Origin: Pseudonocardiales bacterium
GTDB taxonomy: Bacteria > Actinomycetota > Actinomycetes > Mycobacteriales > Pseudonocardiaceae
DNA length: 64,000 bases
Direction of reading: 5' to 3'
NCBI GenBank assembly: GCA_019243635.1
Contig: JAFAUB010000023.1
Location: 37,793-101,792 of the forward strand
The position numbers were made by a program, and so were the translations under genes. The notes beneath the pieces were generated by a model. The model was not told the origin of the DNA and made no database searches. It worked only from the letters and a program-made list of their open reading frames with translations. Positions 1-8,552 of this stretch are shown piece after piece. The number at the start of each line of letters is the position of its first letter. The first letter of the stretch is position 1.

Positions 1-1792
1 CGTCCTCGGCGACGATGTGCCCGAGGCAGACCACGTTCTCATACGCCGAACGGTCGAACACCACTGTGCCGATGGCCATGAGGGTGTAGAACCAGCCTCG
101 GGTCTGGTCGATCGCCTCGCAGATGAACTGGGCGGGGTAGCTCTTCTCGAACCGCTCGACGCTGCCGTCCACGTAGGGGTAGCCGATGCCGGCGAAGGGC
201 ATGGAACCGGAGTCGAACCATGCGTCGATCACCTCGTCGACCCTGTTGGCCTGCGCGCCACAGGCGGGGCAGGCGAAGGTCACCTCGTCGATGTAGGGGC
301 GGTGCGGGTCGAGGCTGGAGAGGTCTTGGGCGGCGAGTTTCCCGAGCTCAGCGCGGGAACCCACGCAGGTGAGGTGCCCGTCCGGGCAACGCCACATCGG
401 CAGCGGAGTGCCCCAGTACCGGCTCCGTGACAGTGCCCAGTCGACGTTGTTGGCCAGCCAGTCACCGAAGCGACCGTGCTTGATGTGCTCGGGATACCAG
501 TTCGTGCGCTCGTTCTCGCGCCGCAGCTCACTGAGCCTGGCGGTGGTGCGGATGTACCAGGACAGCTGGGCGTAGTACATCAAGGGGGTGTGGCAGCGCC
601 AGCAGTGTGGGTACTGGTGCTCGTAGCTCAGCGACATGAACAGCAGACCACGTCGTTCGAGATCGGCGATGAGTATCGGGTTGGCGTCGGTGAAGAATGT
701 GCCTCCCACGAGATCCACGTCGGCGAGGAAGTGCCCGTCCGGCCCGATCGGGTTGACGACGGGGAGGTTGTGCCGTCTGCACGCGGCGAGGTCGTCGGCA
801 CCGAACGCGGGCGCCTGGTGCACGAGGCCGGTGCCGTCCTCGGTCGTCACGTAGTCAGCGGTGATCACGAAATGCGCGTCCGGGATATCGACCAGCTCGA
901 AGGGAGGGCGGTAGCGCACGCCTGACAGGCCGCTTCCCGGCATGGACGCCAGAACTTCGGCCTCTTCTCCGAGAACTGTGGTCAGAAGCGGCTCGGCGAC
1001 CACGAACGTGCCCTGGCGCGTGCGCGCTATCACGTAGGTCACATCAGGATGCACAGCCACGGCGGTGTTGGACACCAATGTCCACGGTGTGGTTGTCCAC
1101 ACCAGCAGGTCCACTCCGGTCAGCCCGTCCACCTGCCCGACGATCGGTAGCCGCACGTACACCGAGGGATCGACGACCGACTCGTAGCCTTGGGCGACCT
1201 CGTGATCGGACAACCCGGTGCCACAACGGGGGCAGTACGGCGCGACTCGATGGTCCTGGACGAGAAGGCCCTTGTCGTCGATCTGCTTCAGTGCCCACCA
1301 GACGCTGTCCACGTATTCGGATGACATGGTCCAGTACGGGTCGGACATGTCGACCCAGTAGCCGACGCGCTCGGTCATCGCCTCGAACTCGCCGATGTAG
1401 CGCTGGACAGACTCCCGGCAGCGCGCGTTGAACTCCTCGATGCCGATCTTCTCGATATCCTGTTTGCCAGCCAGGCCGAGCTCCTTCTCCACCGCGATCT
1501 CGACCGGCAGCCCGTGGCAGTCCCACCCCGCTCGACGCGGTACGTGGAAGCCCTTCATCGTCTTGAACCGGAGGAAGACGTCCTTGAAGACGCGGGCCTC
1601 GACGTGGTGCGTACCCGGTTTGCCGTTCGCGGTGGGCGGCCCCTCGAAGAACACCCACTCCGGACCGCCGACTGTCTGGTCCACGCTCTCGGCGAAAATG
1701 TCCCGCTCACGCCAGAACGCCAAGACCTCATGATCGACGGCAGGCAGGTCTACCCGGGAGGACAGTGGGGTGTAGGGGGACTGGTCGGGCAA
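1..1792 (-). CDS. ileS: Isoleucyl-tRNA synthetase, N-terminal 597 residues (cut by window edge)
   Basis: Cytoplasmic class I aminoacyl-tRNA synthetase that charges tRNA-Ile with isoleucine and edits misactivated valine. Reading the minus strand gives a continuous frame with the HIGH-type motif GKPGTHH near residue 50, the conserved GWDCHGLPVE block, the editing-domain segment WTTTPWTLVSNTAVAVHP and the zinc-like CPRCG and CPACG motifs. The frame leaves the window at GHIVAED, just before the expected KMSKS loop, so only the C-terminal part is missing. No in-frame ATG or GTG exists after the upstream TGA. The best start is TTG at 1792, which has a strong Shine-Dalgarno GGAGGAG five bases upstream. 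I see no T-box riboswitch in the leader. Confidence 0.96.
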   Translation of the reverse strand, partial: MPDQSPYTPLSSRVDLPAVDHEVLAFWRERDIFAESVDQTVGGPEWVFFEGPPTANGKPGTHHVEARVFKDVFLRFKTMKGFHVPRRAGWDCHGLPVEIAVEKELGLAGKQDIEKIGIEEFNARCRESVQRYIGEFEAMTERVGYWVDMSDPYWTMSSEYVDSVWWALKQIDDKGLLVQDHRVAPYCPRCGTGLSDHEVAQGYESVVDPSVYVRLPIVGQVDGLTGVDLLVWTTTPWTLVSNTAVAVHPDVTYVIARTRQGTFVVAEPLLTTVLGEEAEVLASMPGSGLSGVRYRPPFELVDIPDAHFVITADYVTTEDGTGLVHQAPAFGADDLAACRRHNLPVVNPIGPDGHFLADVDLVGGTFFTDANPILIADLERRGLLFMSLSYEHQYPHCWRCHTPLMYYAQLSWYIRTTARLSELRRENERTNWYPEHIKHGRFGDWLANNVDWALSRSRYWGTPLPMWRCPDGHLTCVGSRAELGKLAAQDLSSLDPHRPYIDEVTFACPACGAQANRVDEVIDAWFDSGSMPFAGIGYPYVDGSVERFEKSYPAQFICEAIDQTRGWFYTLMAIGTVVFDRSAYENVVCLGHIVAED

Positions 1793-1943
1793 CGGGGCTC
1801 CTCCATGACGAGCCGGCGGACACCTGCGGCCCGCTCAGGGTATCGACCTAACCCGGAGGGCCACCGGCTCGGCCTGCCCGACGGCCGGTGCCGGCTGTCC
1901 TATCGGCGGTGAGCCCTCCAGATCGCAGGGACGACCGCGAGCG

Positions 1944-2042
1944 CTAGCGTCCGGTCGACCTGAACATGAGGACAACCGCCCCGAGCGCGAATGCGATGAT
2001 CACGACCCACAGCAGGATCAACATGATCGACCCGATAATCAT
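1944..2042 (-). CDS. 32-residue hydrophobic membrane peptide upstream of ileS
   Basis: A short frame too small for normal gene calling. It starts at ATG with a Shine-Dalgarno-like GAGGGAG six bases upstream and ends at TAG. The product begins MIIGSIMLILLWVV, continues with IIAFALGAVVLMF and ends FRSTGR: one uninterrupted membrane helix with a positively charged C-terminal end. An AT-rich stretch with TATAAT/TATTAT-like hexamers lies at 2081-2090, about 40 bases upstream. It lies 150 bases upstream of ileS on the same strand. No family is recognised. The ribosome site, the codon-by-codon hydrophobicity and the basic tail argue for a real small protein, but this is inference. Confidence 0.5.
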   Translation of the reverse strand: MIIGSIMLILLWVVIIAFALGAVVLMFRSTGR

Positions 2043-2123
2043 GGTGTCTCCCTCGGTAAGTGCGGCGTCGCTCCCTTGCGTATAATACTACGCACCTATG
2101 CCTCGCGGACTCGTGTCGTCACA

Positions 2124-2915
2124 CTAGTGGGGCTCGGTCAGCAGTGCGTCGTAGTCGGTGGCCTCGGTGCCGGTGGCCCCGGTGAGGTGGAGCAGCAGGA
2201 ACGCGGTGACCAGGGCGCGGCTCATCCGGCGGGTTCCGGTCTCTGGGCCGCTGCCCAGGAGCACGTCGGTCCAGTGCGGGCCCATGGTGAAGCCGAGATG
2301 GCCGGCCTTGGGCAGCGTCCGCAACCGCACTGGGCCGGCCCACGCCCTGGCCACCGGCTCGGCATGTCCGAGCGCCGGTGCCAGGAGGTCCTTGCCACCG
2401 ACCACGTGCAGGCCCGGCATGGTGCAGCCGCGCGCGGCTGCCACCGCCGAGGGCAGCGTCTCGGCCAACGCCAGCGTGGCCACCGCCCGGCAACGGTCGT
2501 CGGCGGCGGCCGCCAGCACCGCACAGCCACCGCCCATCCCGTGCCCGACCAGGCCCAGTCTGCCCGGGTCGACGCTGATCTCGCCGTCGCCCAGCCGCAC
2601 CCCGACGCACACGTCCAACACGGTGCGCAGATCGCCGGCGAACTGGCGGTGCGAGGCCAGCGCGCCGCGCTGGGTGGCCGGTGCCGCCACGACCACCCCC
2701 CAGGTGGCCAGGTGGCGCAGCAGCTCCTCGTAGCGTGTCGTCGGCTGCAGCCAGCCGTGCCCGAACGCGACGGCGGGCAGCCCGTGCCCGGACCGCGGTG
2801 TGAACACCACGCCGGGGATGCCGGCCGCCGTGAGGTCACCTCGGGCCACCGCATGGGGACCTGGCCGAGACAGCTCCTCAGCCGTGCGGCGGACCGCGGG
2901 ATCGGTGCGTGCCAT
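2124..2915 (-). CDS. Alpha/beta hydrolase-fold protein (chlorophyllase/dienelactone hydrolase-like) lacking the nucleophile serine
   Basis: 263 residues from ATG 2915; an ATG at 2993 would overlap the glmS start and is less likely. The fold is visible from the oxyanion strand VAFGHGWLQPTTRY, the nucleophile elbow, VVGGKDLLAP (acid strand) and KAGHLGF (catalytic histidine region). The elbow reads GHGMGGG instead of the family GHSMGGG: residue 126, normally the catalytic serine, is glycine, and the codon is GGG, so a single sequencing error is unlikely. The protein may therefore not be a classical esterase. It lies divergent to glmS and shares its upstream region. The substrate is unknown. Confidence 0.75.
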   Translation of the reverse strand: MARTDPAVRRTAEELSRPGPHAVARGDLTAAGIPGVVFTPRSGHGLPAVAFGHGWLQPTTRYEELLRHLATWGVVVAAPATQRGALASHRQFAGDLRTVLDVCVGVRLGDGEISVDPGRLGLVGHGMGGGCAVLAAAADDRCRAVATLALAETLPSAVAAARGCTMPGLHVVGGKDLLAPALGHAEPVARAWAGPVRLRTLPKAGHLGFTMGPHWTDVLLGSGPETGTRRMSRALVTAFLLLHLTGATGTEATDYDALLTEPH

Positions 2916-2991
2916 GAGCCGGGACGGTATCGGACTCGCCGCTCGCGGCGCCGCCACTGGGGGCCGTCGTGAGGGGGCTACCGTGACGCCC

Positions 2992-4845
2992 ATGTGCGGA
3001 ATCGTGGGCTACGTGGGACATCGAGACGCCCTCGACGTCGTCCTGCGGGGTCTGGGCCGGCTGGAGTACCGCGGCTACGACTCCGCCGGTGTCGCGGTGC
3101 TCACCAGTGCCGGCACGCTGGCGGTGGCGCGCAAGGCCGGGGCGCTGGCCAACCTGGTCGGTGAGCTCGACGCCACCGGGCGGGCGGTGCTGCGCGGCAC
3201 CGCCGGGATGGGGCACACCCGCTGGGCCACCCACGGCGCGCCGACCGACCGCAACGCCCATCCGCACCGGGACACCGCGGGCAGGCTCGCCGTGGTACAC
3301 AACGGGATCATCGAGAACCACGCCCAGCTGCGGGCCGAGCTGGAGCACGGCGGGGTGGAGCTGGCCAGCGACACCGACACCGAGACCGCCGCGCATCTGA
3401 TCTCCGCGCAGTACGCGCGCCGCGGTGACCTGGTCGCTGCGGTGGCGGCAGTGTGCTGCCGGCTGCGCGGGGCGTTCACCCTCGTCGTCACCCACGCCGA
3501 CGAGCCCGACCTGATCGTCGCGGCGCGCCGTTCGTCGCCGCTGGTGGTGGGCGTGGGCGACGGAGAGCACTTCGTCGCCTCCGATGTCGCGGCGTTCATC
3601 GAGCACACCCGCGACGCCGTCGAACTCGGCCAGGACCAGGTGGTGACGATCACCCGGGATGGCTGTCGGATCACCGACTTCCACGGCGCCCCCGCGTGCG
3701 GGAGGCCCTTCCACATCGACTGGGACCTGTCCGCGGCGGAGAAGAGCGGCCACGACTACTTCATGCTCAAGGAGATCCAGGAACAACCCAGCGCCATCGC
3801 CAACACCCTGCGTGGGCACTTCATCGACGGCCGGATCGTGCTGGACGAGCAGCGGATGGACACCCAGGAGCTGCGTGATGTCGACAAGGTCTTCGTGGTC
3901 GCCTGCGGGACCGCGTACCACTCCGGCATGGTCGCCAAGTACGCCATCGAGCACTGGTGCCGGCTGCCGGTGGAGGTCGAGCTCGCCAGTGAGTTTCGGT
4001 ATCGCGACCCGGTGCTGGACCGCTCCACCCTGGTCGTGGCGATCTCGCAGTCCGGGGAGACGATGGACACCCTGGAGGCGGTGCGGCACGCGCGCGAGCA
4101 GAAGGCCCGGGTGCTGGCGATCTGCAACACCAACGGGGCGCAGATCCCGAGGGAGTCCGACGCGGTGCTCTACACCCACGCCGGGCCGGAGATCGGGGTG
4201 GCCGCCACCAAGACGTTCCTCGCCCAGATCGTGGCCAACTTCCTGGTCGGGCTGGCGTTGGCGCAGGCTCGCGGCACCAAGTACTCCGACGAGGTCGCCC
4301 GCGAGTTCGCCGAGCTGGAGGCGATTCCCGCGGCGGTGGCACAAGTGCTCGACACCGTCGAGGCGGTGCGTGAGCTGGCCCGCGAGCTCGCGCACGCCAG
4401 GGTGGTGCTGTTTCTCGGCCGGCATGTCGGCTTCCCGGTGGCCTTAGAGGGTGCGCTCAAGCTCAAGGAACTCGCCTACATGCACGCCGAGGGTTTCGCC
4501 GCCGGAGAACTCAAGCACGGCGCGATCGCGCTGCTCGAGGACGGCCTGCCGGTGGTCGTGGTGATGCCCTCGCCCAAGGGGCGCGCCGTGCTGCACGCAA
4601 AGCTGCTGTCCAACATCCAGGAGATCCGGGCCCGCGGCGCGCGGAGCATCGTCATCGCCGAGGAGGGCGACGAGACGGTGCGACCCTACGCCTCGCACCT
4701 GCTGGAGGTGCCCGCGGTGCCCACCCTGCTGCAGCCGTTGGTGTCCACCGTGCCACTTCAGGTGCTCGCTGCGGAGATCGCCCGGCAACGCGGCTACGAC
4801 GTGGACAAGCCACGCAACCTCGCCAAGTCCGTGACGGTGGAGTAG
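2992..4845 (+). CDS. glmS: Glutamine--fructose-6-phosphate aminotransferase (isomerizing)
   Basis: Makes glucosamine-6-phosphate from fructose-6-phosphate and glutamine, the first committed step to UDP-GlcNAc for peptidoglycan. 617 residues. The start is fixed at ATG 2992 because the catalytic cysteine must be residue 2 (MCGIVGYVG). The N-terminal Ntn glutaminase domain (1-235) shows RWATHG and HNGIIENH. Two SIS sugar-isomerase domains follow (SQSGETMDT, then KELAYMHAEG). It ends DKPRNLAKSVTVE, the family C-terminus. nnr begins two bases after the stop, so the two are probably cotranscribed. Confidence 0.97.
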   Translation: MCGIVGYVGHRDALDVVLRGLGRLEYRGYDSAGVAVLTSAGTLAVARKAGALANLVGELDATGRAVLRGTAGMGHTRWATHGAPTDRNAHPHRDTAGRLAVVHNGIIENHAQLRAELEHGGVELASDTDTETAAHLISAQYARRGDLVAAVAAVCCRLRGAFTLVVTHADEPDLIVAARRSSPLVVGVGDGEHFVASDVAAFIEHTRDAVELGQDQVVTITRDGCRITDFHGAPACGRPFHIDWDLSAAEKSGHDYFMLKEIQEQPSAIANTLRGHFIDGRIVLDEQRMDTQELRDVDKVFVVACGTAYHSGMVAKYAIEHWCRLPVEVELASEFRYRDPVLDRSTLVVAISQSGETMDTLEAVRHAREQKARVLAICNTNGAQIPRESDAVLYTHAGPEIGVAATKTFLAQIVANFLVGLALAQARGTKYSDEVAREFAELEAIPAAVAQVLDTVEAVRELARELAHARVVLFLGRHVGFPVALEGALKLKELAYMHAEGFAAGELKHGAIALLEDGLPVVVVMPSPKGRAVLHAKLLSNIQEIRARGARSIVIAEEGDETVRPYASHLLEVPAVPTLLQPLVSTVPLQVLAAEIARQRGYDVDKPRNLAKSVTVE

Positions 4846-4847
4846 CC

Positions 4848-4887
4848 GTGAGTGGCAATCGGGGTGATAGCTCGCATCGCCACTCAC
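4848..4887 (+). terminator. Inverted repeat GTGAGTGGC...GCCACTCAC at the glmS/nnr junction
   Basis: Arms 4848-4856 and 4879-4887 are perfect 9-bp complements around a 22-base loop, starting two bases after the glmS stop codon. The position suggests a glmS terminator or attenuator. The annotated nnr start codon is part of the left arm. The same CGTGAGTG/CACTCACG motif recurs at 49311-49343. Confidence 0.4.
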
Positions 4888-6398
4888 AAGGCGCGTGGTC
4901 GGTGGCGAGTGTGCAGGCCGCCGAACGCGCCCTGGACACTCGCCACCGACCAGGCGCCCTGATGCGTCGCGCCGCGTTCGGGCTGGCCACCCGGGTCGCG
5001 GCGGTGCTGGCCGAGCGGACCGGCGGGGTGTCCGGCCGGCACGTCGCGCTGCTGGTCGGGGCTGGGAACAACGGTGGCGACACGCTGTGGGCCGGTGCTT
5101 ACCTGCGTCGCCGAGGGGTGGCGGTCACCGCTGTCCTGTTGTCGCCCGAGCGCGCGCACCCACAGGGCCTGGCCGCGCTGCGCCGGGCCGGTGGGCGGAT
5201 CGCCGAGCAGCTGCCGGCGCGTCCGCACCTCGTGCTCGACGGGATCGTCGGGCTGTCCGGGCGGGGTGGGCTGCGCCCGGCGGCCGCCCGGCTGGTGGCG
5301 GCCGTCCGGGTGCCGATCATCGCGGTGGACTCGCCATCCGGGGTGGACCCGGACACCGGCACCGCTGACGGGCCCGCCGTCACCGCTACCGAGACCGTCA
5401 CCTTCGGCGCTCGCAAACCGGTGCACCTGCTCGCCCCGTGGCGCTGCGGCCCGGTGCACCTGGTGGACATCGGGTTGTTCGGCGAGCTGGGGGAGCCTGA
5501 CCTGCGGGTGCTCACCGCGGCCGAGATCGGCGCGCGGTGGCCGGTGCCGAGCCCGACCAGCGACAAGTACACCCAGGGCGTGGTGGGGATCGCCGCGGGT
5601 TCGGCGGACTACCCCGGGGCGGCGGTGCTCTGTGCGGGAGCTGCGGTGCTGGCCACGTCAGGCATGGTCCGCTTCGCCGGCACGGCCGCCGACGCGGTAC
5701 GCGGGCGCTGGCCGGAGGTGGTGGCCACCGGGTCGGTGTCCGACGCCGGGCAGGTGCAGGCCTGGGCCGTCGGGCCGGGACTGGGCACCGGCGCCGCTGG
5801 ACGCCAGGTGCTGGCCCACGTGCTGGCTGCGGGGGTGCCGGTGGTGGCTGACGCCGATGCGATCACCCTGCTGGCCCGGCACCCCGAGCTGGCGGACAGC
5901 CGTGACCCGGGCACCCCGCTGGTCCTCACGCCGCACGACCGGGAGTTCGAGCGGCTCACCGGCAAGCCGCCCGGCACCGACCGGGTCACGGCCGCCCGGG
6001 ACGCCGCTCGCCGGTTCGACGCGGTGCTGCTACTCAAGGGGAACACCACCGTCGTCGCGGCCCCGGACGGGCTGGTGCTGGTGAACCCGGCCCGCTCGGC
6101 CTGGCCGGCCACCGCGGGCTCCGGCGATGTCCTCACCGGCGTGCTCGGCGCGTTGCTGGCCGCCGGACTCGAGCCGGTCACCGCGGCGGCTGCCGCCGCG
6201 CGCGCCCAGGAGCTCGCCGCTGCCCTCGCCGCCTGGGGCGGCACGGGTGGCGGTGCCGCCCCACGCGGCACAGGTGGCGGTGCCGCCCCAAGCGCCCCAG
6301 GTGAGGGCAGCGGTGCGCCGGCGCCCGCCTCCGCGATCCAGGCGGCCCTGAGCGACGCGATCCGCGCCCTTCGTTCGGCGGCCCGGACGCCCCGATGA
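4848..6398 (+). CDS. nnr: Bifunctional NAD(P)H-hydrate epimerase / ADP-dependent NAD(P)H-hydrate dehydratase
   Basis: Repairs damaged NADHX and NADPHX. The YjeF-N epimerase domain (about 20-215) shows VGAGNNGGD and the acid DSPSGVDPDTG. The YjeF-C ribokinase-like dehydratase domain (about 235-490) shows GPGLGTG, LTPHDREFERLTG, LLKGNTTVV and the nucleotide-binding ATAGSGDVLTG. 516 residues from GTG 4848, two bases after glmS. The recognisable family N-terminus (WSVASVQAAE) begins only at residue 17, so the preceding residues are encoded by the inverted repeat and the true start is uncertain. A 27-bp tandem repeat encodes Gly/Ala/Pro-rich linker near residues 464-485. The stop overlaps alr by four bases. 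Confidence 0.93.
   Translation: MSGNRGDSSHRHSQGAWSVASVQAAERALDTRHRPGALMRRAAFGLATRVAAVLAERTGGVSGRHVALLVGAGNNGGDTLWAGAYLRRRGVAVTAVLLSPERAHPQGLAALRRAGGRIAEQLPARPHLVLDGIVGLSGRGGLRPAAARLVAAVRVPIIAVDSPSGVDPDTGTADGPAVTATETVTFGARKPVHLLAPWRCGPVHLVDIGLFGELGEPDLRVLTAAEIGARWPVPSPTSDKYTQGVVGIAAGSADYPGAAVLCAGAAVLATSGMVRFAGTAADAVRGRWPEVVATGSVSDAGQVQAWAVGPGLGTGAAGRQVLAHVLAAGVPVVADADAITLLARHPELADSRDPGTPLVLTPHDREFERLTGKPPGTDRVTAARDAARRFDAVLLLKGNTTVVAAPDGLVLVNPARSAWPATAGSGDVLTGVLGALLAAGLEPVTAAAAAARAQELAAALAAWGGTGGGAAPRGTGGGAAPSAPGEGSGAPAPASAIQAALSDAIRALRSAARTPR
4890..4957. repeat. 28-bp imperfect inverted repeat inside the 5' end of nnr
   Basis: Arms 4890-4917 and 4930-4957 are complementary at 26 of 28 positions around a 12-base loop. 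Core of the left arm: GTGGTCGGTGGCGAGTGT. It lies in the coding frame and encodes WSVASVQ on one arm and LDTRHRPGAL on the other, both at positions where Nnr proteins are conserved. In RNA it would make a very stable hairpin close to the start codon. Confidence 0.75.
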
Positions 6399-8041
6399 CC
6401 ACGAGGTCAGCGGCGCAGCCCCCGCGTCCCCGGGCCGAAGTGGTGATCGACCTCGACGCGGTCCGGCACAACGTCGGGATCCTCGTCGGGTGCGCCGCCG
6501 CGTCCGGTGCCGCCACCATGGCGGTGGTCAAGGCCGACGGCTACGGCCACGGTGCACTCGACGTCGCCGAGGCGGCGCTGCAGGCGGGAGCCACCGCGCT
6601 GGGCGTGTGCAGCGTCGAGGAGGCGCTCTCGCTGCGTTGCGGCGGAGTCGACGCCCCCGTGCTGGCCTGGCTGCACGCTCCTGGCGAGGACCTCGCCGCC
6701 GGCGTCGCCGCCGGCGTCGACCTCGGCGTCTACTCCACCGGCCAGCTCGACACCGTCGCCGCGGCCGCGGCGACGGGCGGCCGCACCGCTCGAGTGCACC
6801 TCAAGGTCGACACCGGGCTGACCCGCGGCGGCGCCCACCGCGACCAGTGGCCCGGCCTGCTCCGCGCCGCGGTGGCTACCCGAGGCGTCGAGGTCGTCGC
6901 GATCTGGTCACACCTCGCGCATGCCGACGACCCCGCTCACCCGATCATCGAGCGGCAGGTGCGGTACTTCGACGAGGCCTACCGGATGGCCTGGGATGCC
7001 GGGCTGCGACCGCTGCGGCATCTGGCGAACTCCGCGGCCACGCTGACCCGGCCCGACCTGCACTACGACCTGGTCCGCCCCGGCATCGCCGTGTACGGGC
7101 TCTCGCCGGTGCCCGGGGTCGGTTATCATCTGCTGCCGGCGATGACGCTGCGCTCGCAGGTCGCGATGGTCAAACGCGTTCCGGCCGGCGAAGGGGTGTC
7201 ATACGGGCACGTCTGGCACACCGCTCGGGAGACCACCCTGGCGCTGGTCCCCGCCGGTTACGCCGACGGTGTGCCCCGGATGCTCACCGGCAGGCTGGAT
7301 GTATGGCTGGCCGGCCGGCGCCGCCCGGTGGTGGGGAGGGTGTGCATGGACCAGGTGATGGTCGACTGTGGGGACGACCCGGTCGCCGAGGGCGCTGAGG
7401 TGGTGTTCTTCGGCCCCGGGCAGGGCGGCGCGCCGACTGCGGCGGAGTGGGCGGACAAGCTGGGCACGATCCACTATGAGGTGGTCGCCGGGATGGTGCG
7501 GCCCCGGCTGACCCGGACGGTGCGCGGTCGCCGCTCACCCGTCGTCCCTGCGCCGCCCCGATGCGGTGGAATCCGGGCCGAGCACGCGGGTGACGCCGGT
7601 ATGAGTGTCGTCATCGGCCCGATGTCGGCCGCCGACGTGCACCGCTGCGCTGAGCTGGAGCACGTCCTGTTCGACATCGACGACCCCTGGAACCAGGCGG
7701 TGTTCATCGAAGCGCTGGCTGCGGGTCATCACTACCTCTCCGCGCGGGACGGTGACTCGCTGGTCGGCTACGTGGGTCTGGCCCGCTCCGGTGGTGAGGC
7801 GGAGGTACACACCCTTGCGGTGGACCCGGCGTATCAGCGCCGGGGGATCGGTCGGGCGTTGTTGCGGGCGGTCCTCGACCATGCCGTAGGGGCCACGGTG
7901 TTCCTCGAGGTGCGCACCGACAACGAGTCGGCGATCCAGTTGTACCGCAGCGAGGGGTTCGATGTGATCGGTATCCGTCGCGGCTACTACCAGGCCAGCG
8001 GAGCCGACGCGTTCACCATGCGCCGGCAGGCTCACCAGTGA
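6395..8041 (+). CDS. alr: Fusion protein: alanine racemase (1-390) + RimI-like N-acetyltransferase (403-548)
   Basis: The N-terminal part converts L-alanine to D-alanine for peptidoglycan. PLP lysine K46 lies in VVKADGYGHG and the second catalytic base Tyr270 in GVSYGHVW. The C-terminal part is a GNAT domain typical of RimI: DIDDPWNQ, then the acetyl-CoA loop YQRRGIGRALL, then EVRTDNESAIQLY. The two are joined without a stop through a short linker (VVPAPPRCGGIRAEHAGDAG). An internal ATG at 7601 begins exactly where free-standing RimI proteins begin, but no Shine-Dalgarno is evident there. In related genomes tsaE and tsaB separate alr from rimI and tsaD follows rimI; none of those is here. Start ATG overlaps the nnr stop. 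Confidence 0.93.
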   Translation: MTTRSAAQPPRPRAEVVIDLDAVRHNVGILVGCAAASGAATMAVVKADGYGHGALDVAEAALQAGATALGVCSVEEALSLRCGGVDAPVLAWLHAPGEDLAAGVAAGVDLGVYSTGQLDTVAAAAATGGRTARVHLKVDTGLTRGGAHRDQWPGLLRAAVATRGVEVVAIWSHLAHADDPAHPIIERQVRYFDEAYRMAWDAGLRPLRHLANSAATLTRPDLHYDLVRPGIAVYGLSPVPGVGYHLLPAMTLRSQVAMVKRVPAGEGVSYGHVWHTARETTLALVPAGYADGVPRMLTGRLDVWLAGRRRPVVGRVCMDQVMVDCGDDPVAEGAEVVFFGPGQGGAPTAAEWADKLGTIHYEVVAGMVRPRLTRTVRGRRSPVVPAPPRCGGIRAEHAGDAGMSVVIGPMSAADVHRCAELEHVLFDIDDPWNQAVFIEALAAGHHYLSARDGDSLVGYVGLARSGGEAEVHTLAVDPAYQRRGIGRALLRAVLDHAVGATVFLEVRTDNESAIQLYRSEGFDVIGIRRGYYQASGADAFTMRRQAHQ

Positions 8042-8071
8042 CCGTGCCCGGTCGAGCATTGACCACCCCAG

Positions 8072-8132
8072 TTGAGCGCTAGCACTCGGCGCAGTAGTCT
8101 GCCAATTAGCACTCTGGTGACCAGAGTGCCAG
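8072..8132 (+). promoter_or_regulatory. groES promoter with CIRCE (HrcA) operator
   Basis: A -35 hexamer TTGAGC (8072-8077) and -10 hexamer TAGTCT (8095-8100) are 17 bases apart. Directly downstream is TTAGCACTC-N9-GAGTGCCAG (8106-8132), matching the CIRCE consensus TTAGCACTC-N9-GAGTGCTAA at 16 of 18 arm positions. A lone half-site CTAGCACTC sits at 8079-8087 between the promoter hexamers. This predicts HrcA repression of groES relieved by heat shock. Confidence 0.85.
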
Positions 8133-8235
8133 CAACGGCCCGAGCCGCCTCGACACCCGCGACGGCGGGGTGGTAGGAGCCATCGTCAGACAACCTGCCA
8201 GCTCTTCGAAGACCCCAGAAAGTGGAGGTCACACT

Positions 8236-8532
8236 GTGGCGAGCGTGAATATCAAGCCGCTCGAGGACAAGATCGTCGTTCAGGCCAGCGAGGCTGAGAC
8301 GACGACCGCGTCTGGCATCGTCATCCCGGACACCGCGAAGGAGAAGCCCCAGGAGGGCAAAGTACTAGCCGTGGGCCCGGGTCGGGTCAATGACAGCGGC
8401 ACTCGCATCCCGGTCGATGTGAGCGTCGGTGACGTCGTCATCTACACCAAGTACGGCGGCACTGAAGTCAAGTACAACGGCGAGGAGTACCTGATCCTCT
8501 CCGCACGCGACGTGCTCGCTGTTGTCAACTGA
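8236..8532 (+). CDS. groES: Co-chaperonin GroES (Hsp10)
   Basis: 98 residues; the lid of the GroEL folding chamber. The protein starts [15 protein letters not shown] and shows the mobile-loop region [20 protein letters not shown] and the family C-terminus [14 protein letters not shown]. The GTG at 8236 is chosen because it matches the family N-terminus and has GGAGG seven bases upstream; the longer frame from 8170 adds an unrelated leader. It is controlled by the CIRCE promoter upstream. groEL follows after 291 bases that contain a terminator-like hairpin and a palindrome array. Confidence 0.97.
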   Translation: MASVNIKPLEDKIVVQASEAETTTASGIVIPDTAKEKPQEGKVLAVGPGRVNDSGTRIPVDVSVGDVVIYTKYGGTEVKYNGEEYLILSARDVLAVVN

Positions 8533-8552
8533 ACGGTTACCGCGTCGTAGCT

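Noticed and set aside
1793..1943. T-box riboswitch before ileS
   Set aside because: Actinobacterial ileS often has one, but the leader shows no T-box core (GGUGGNACCGCG-like) or specifier stem that I can recognise.
2878..4425. 515-residue minus-strand open frame
   Set aside because: Antisense to glmS and of low-complexity composition.
8079..8087. Second CIRCE element
   Set aside because: Only one half-site (CTAGCACTC) is present without a correctly spaced complement.
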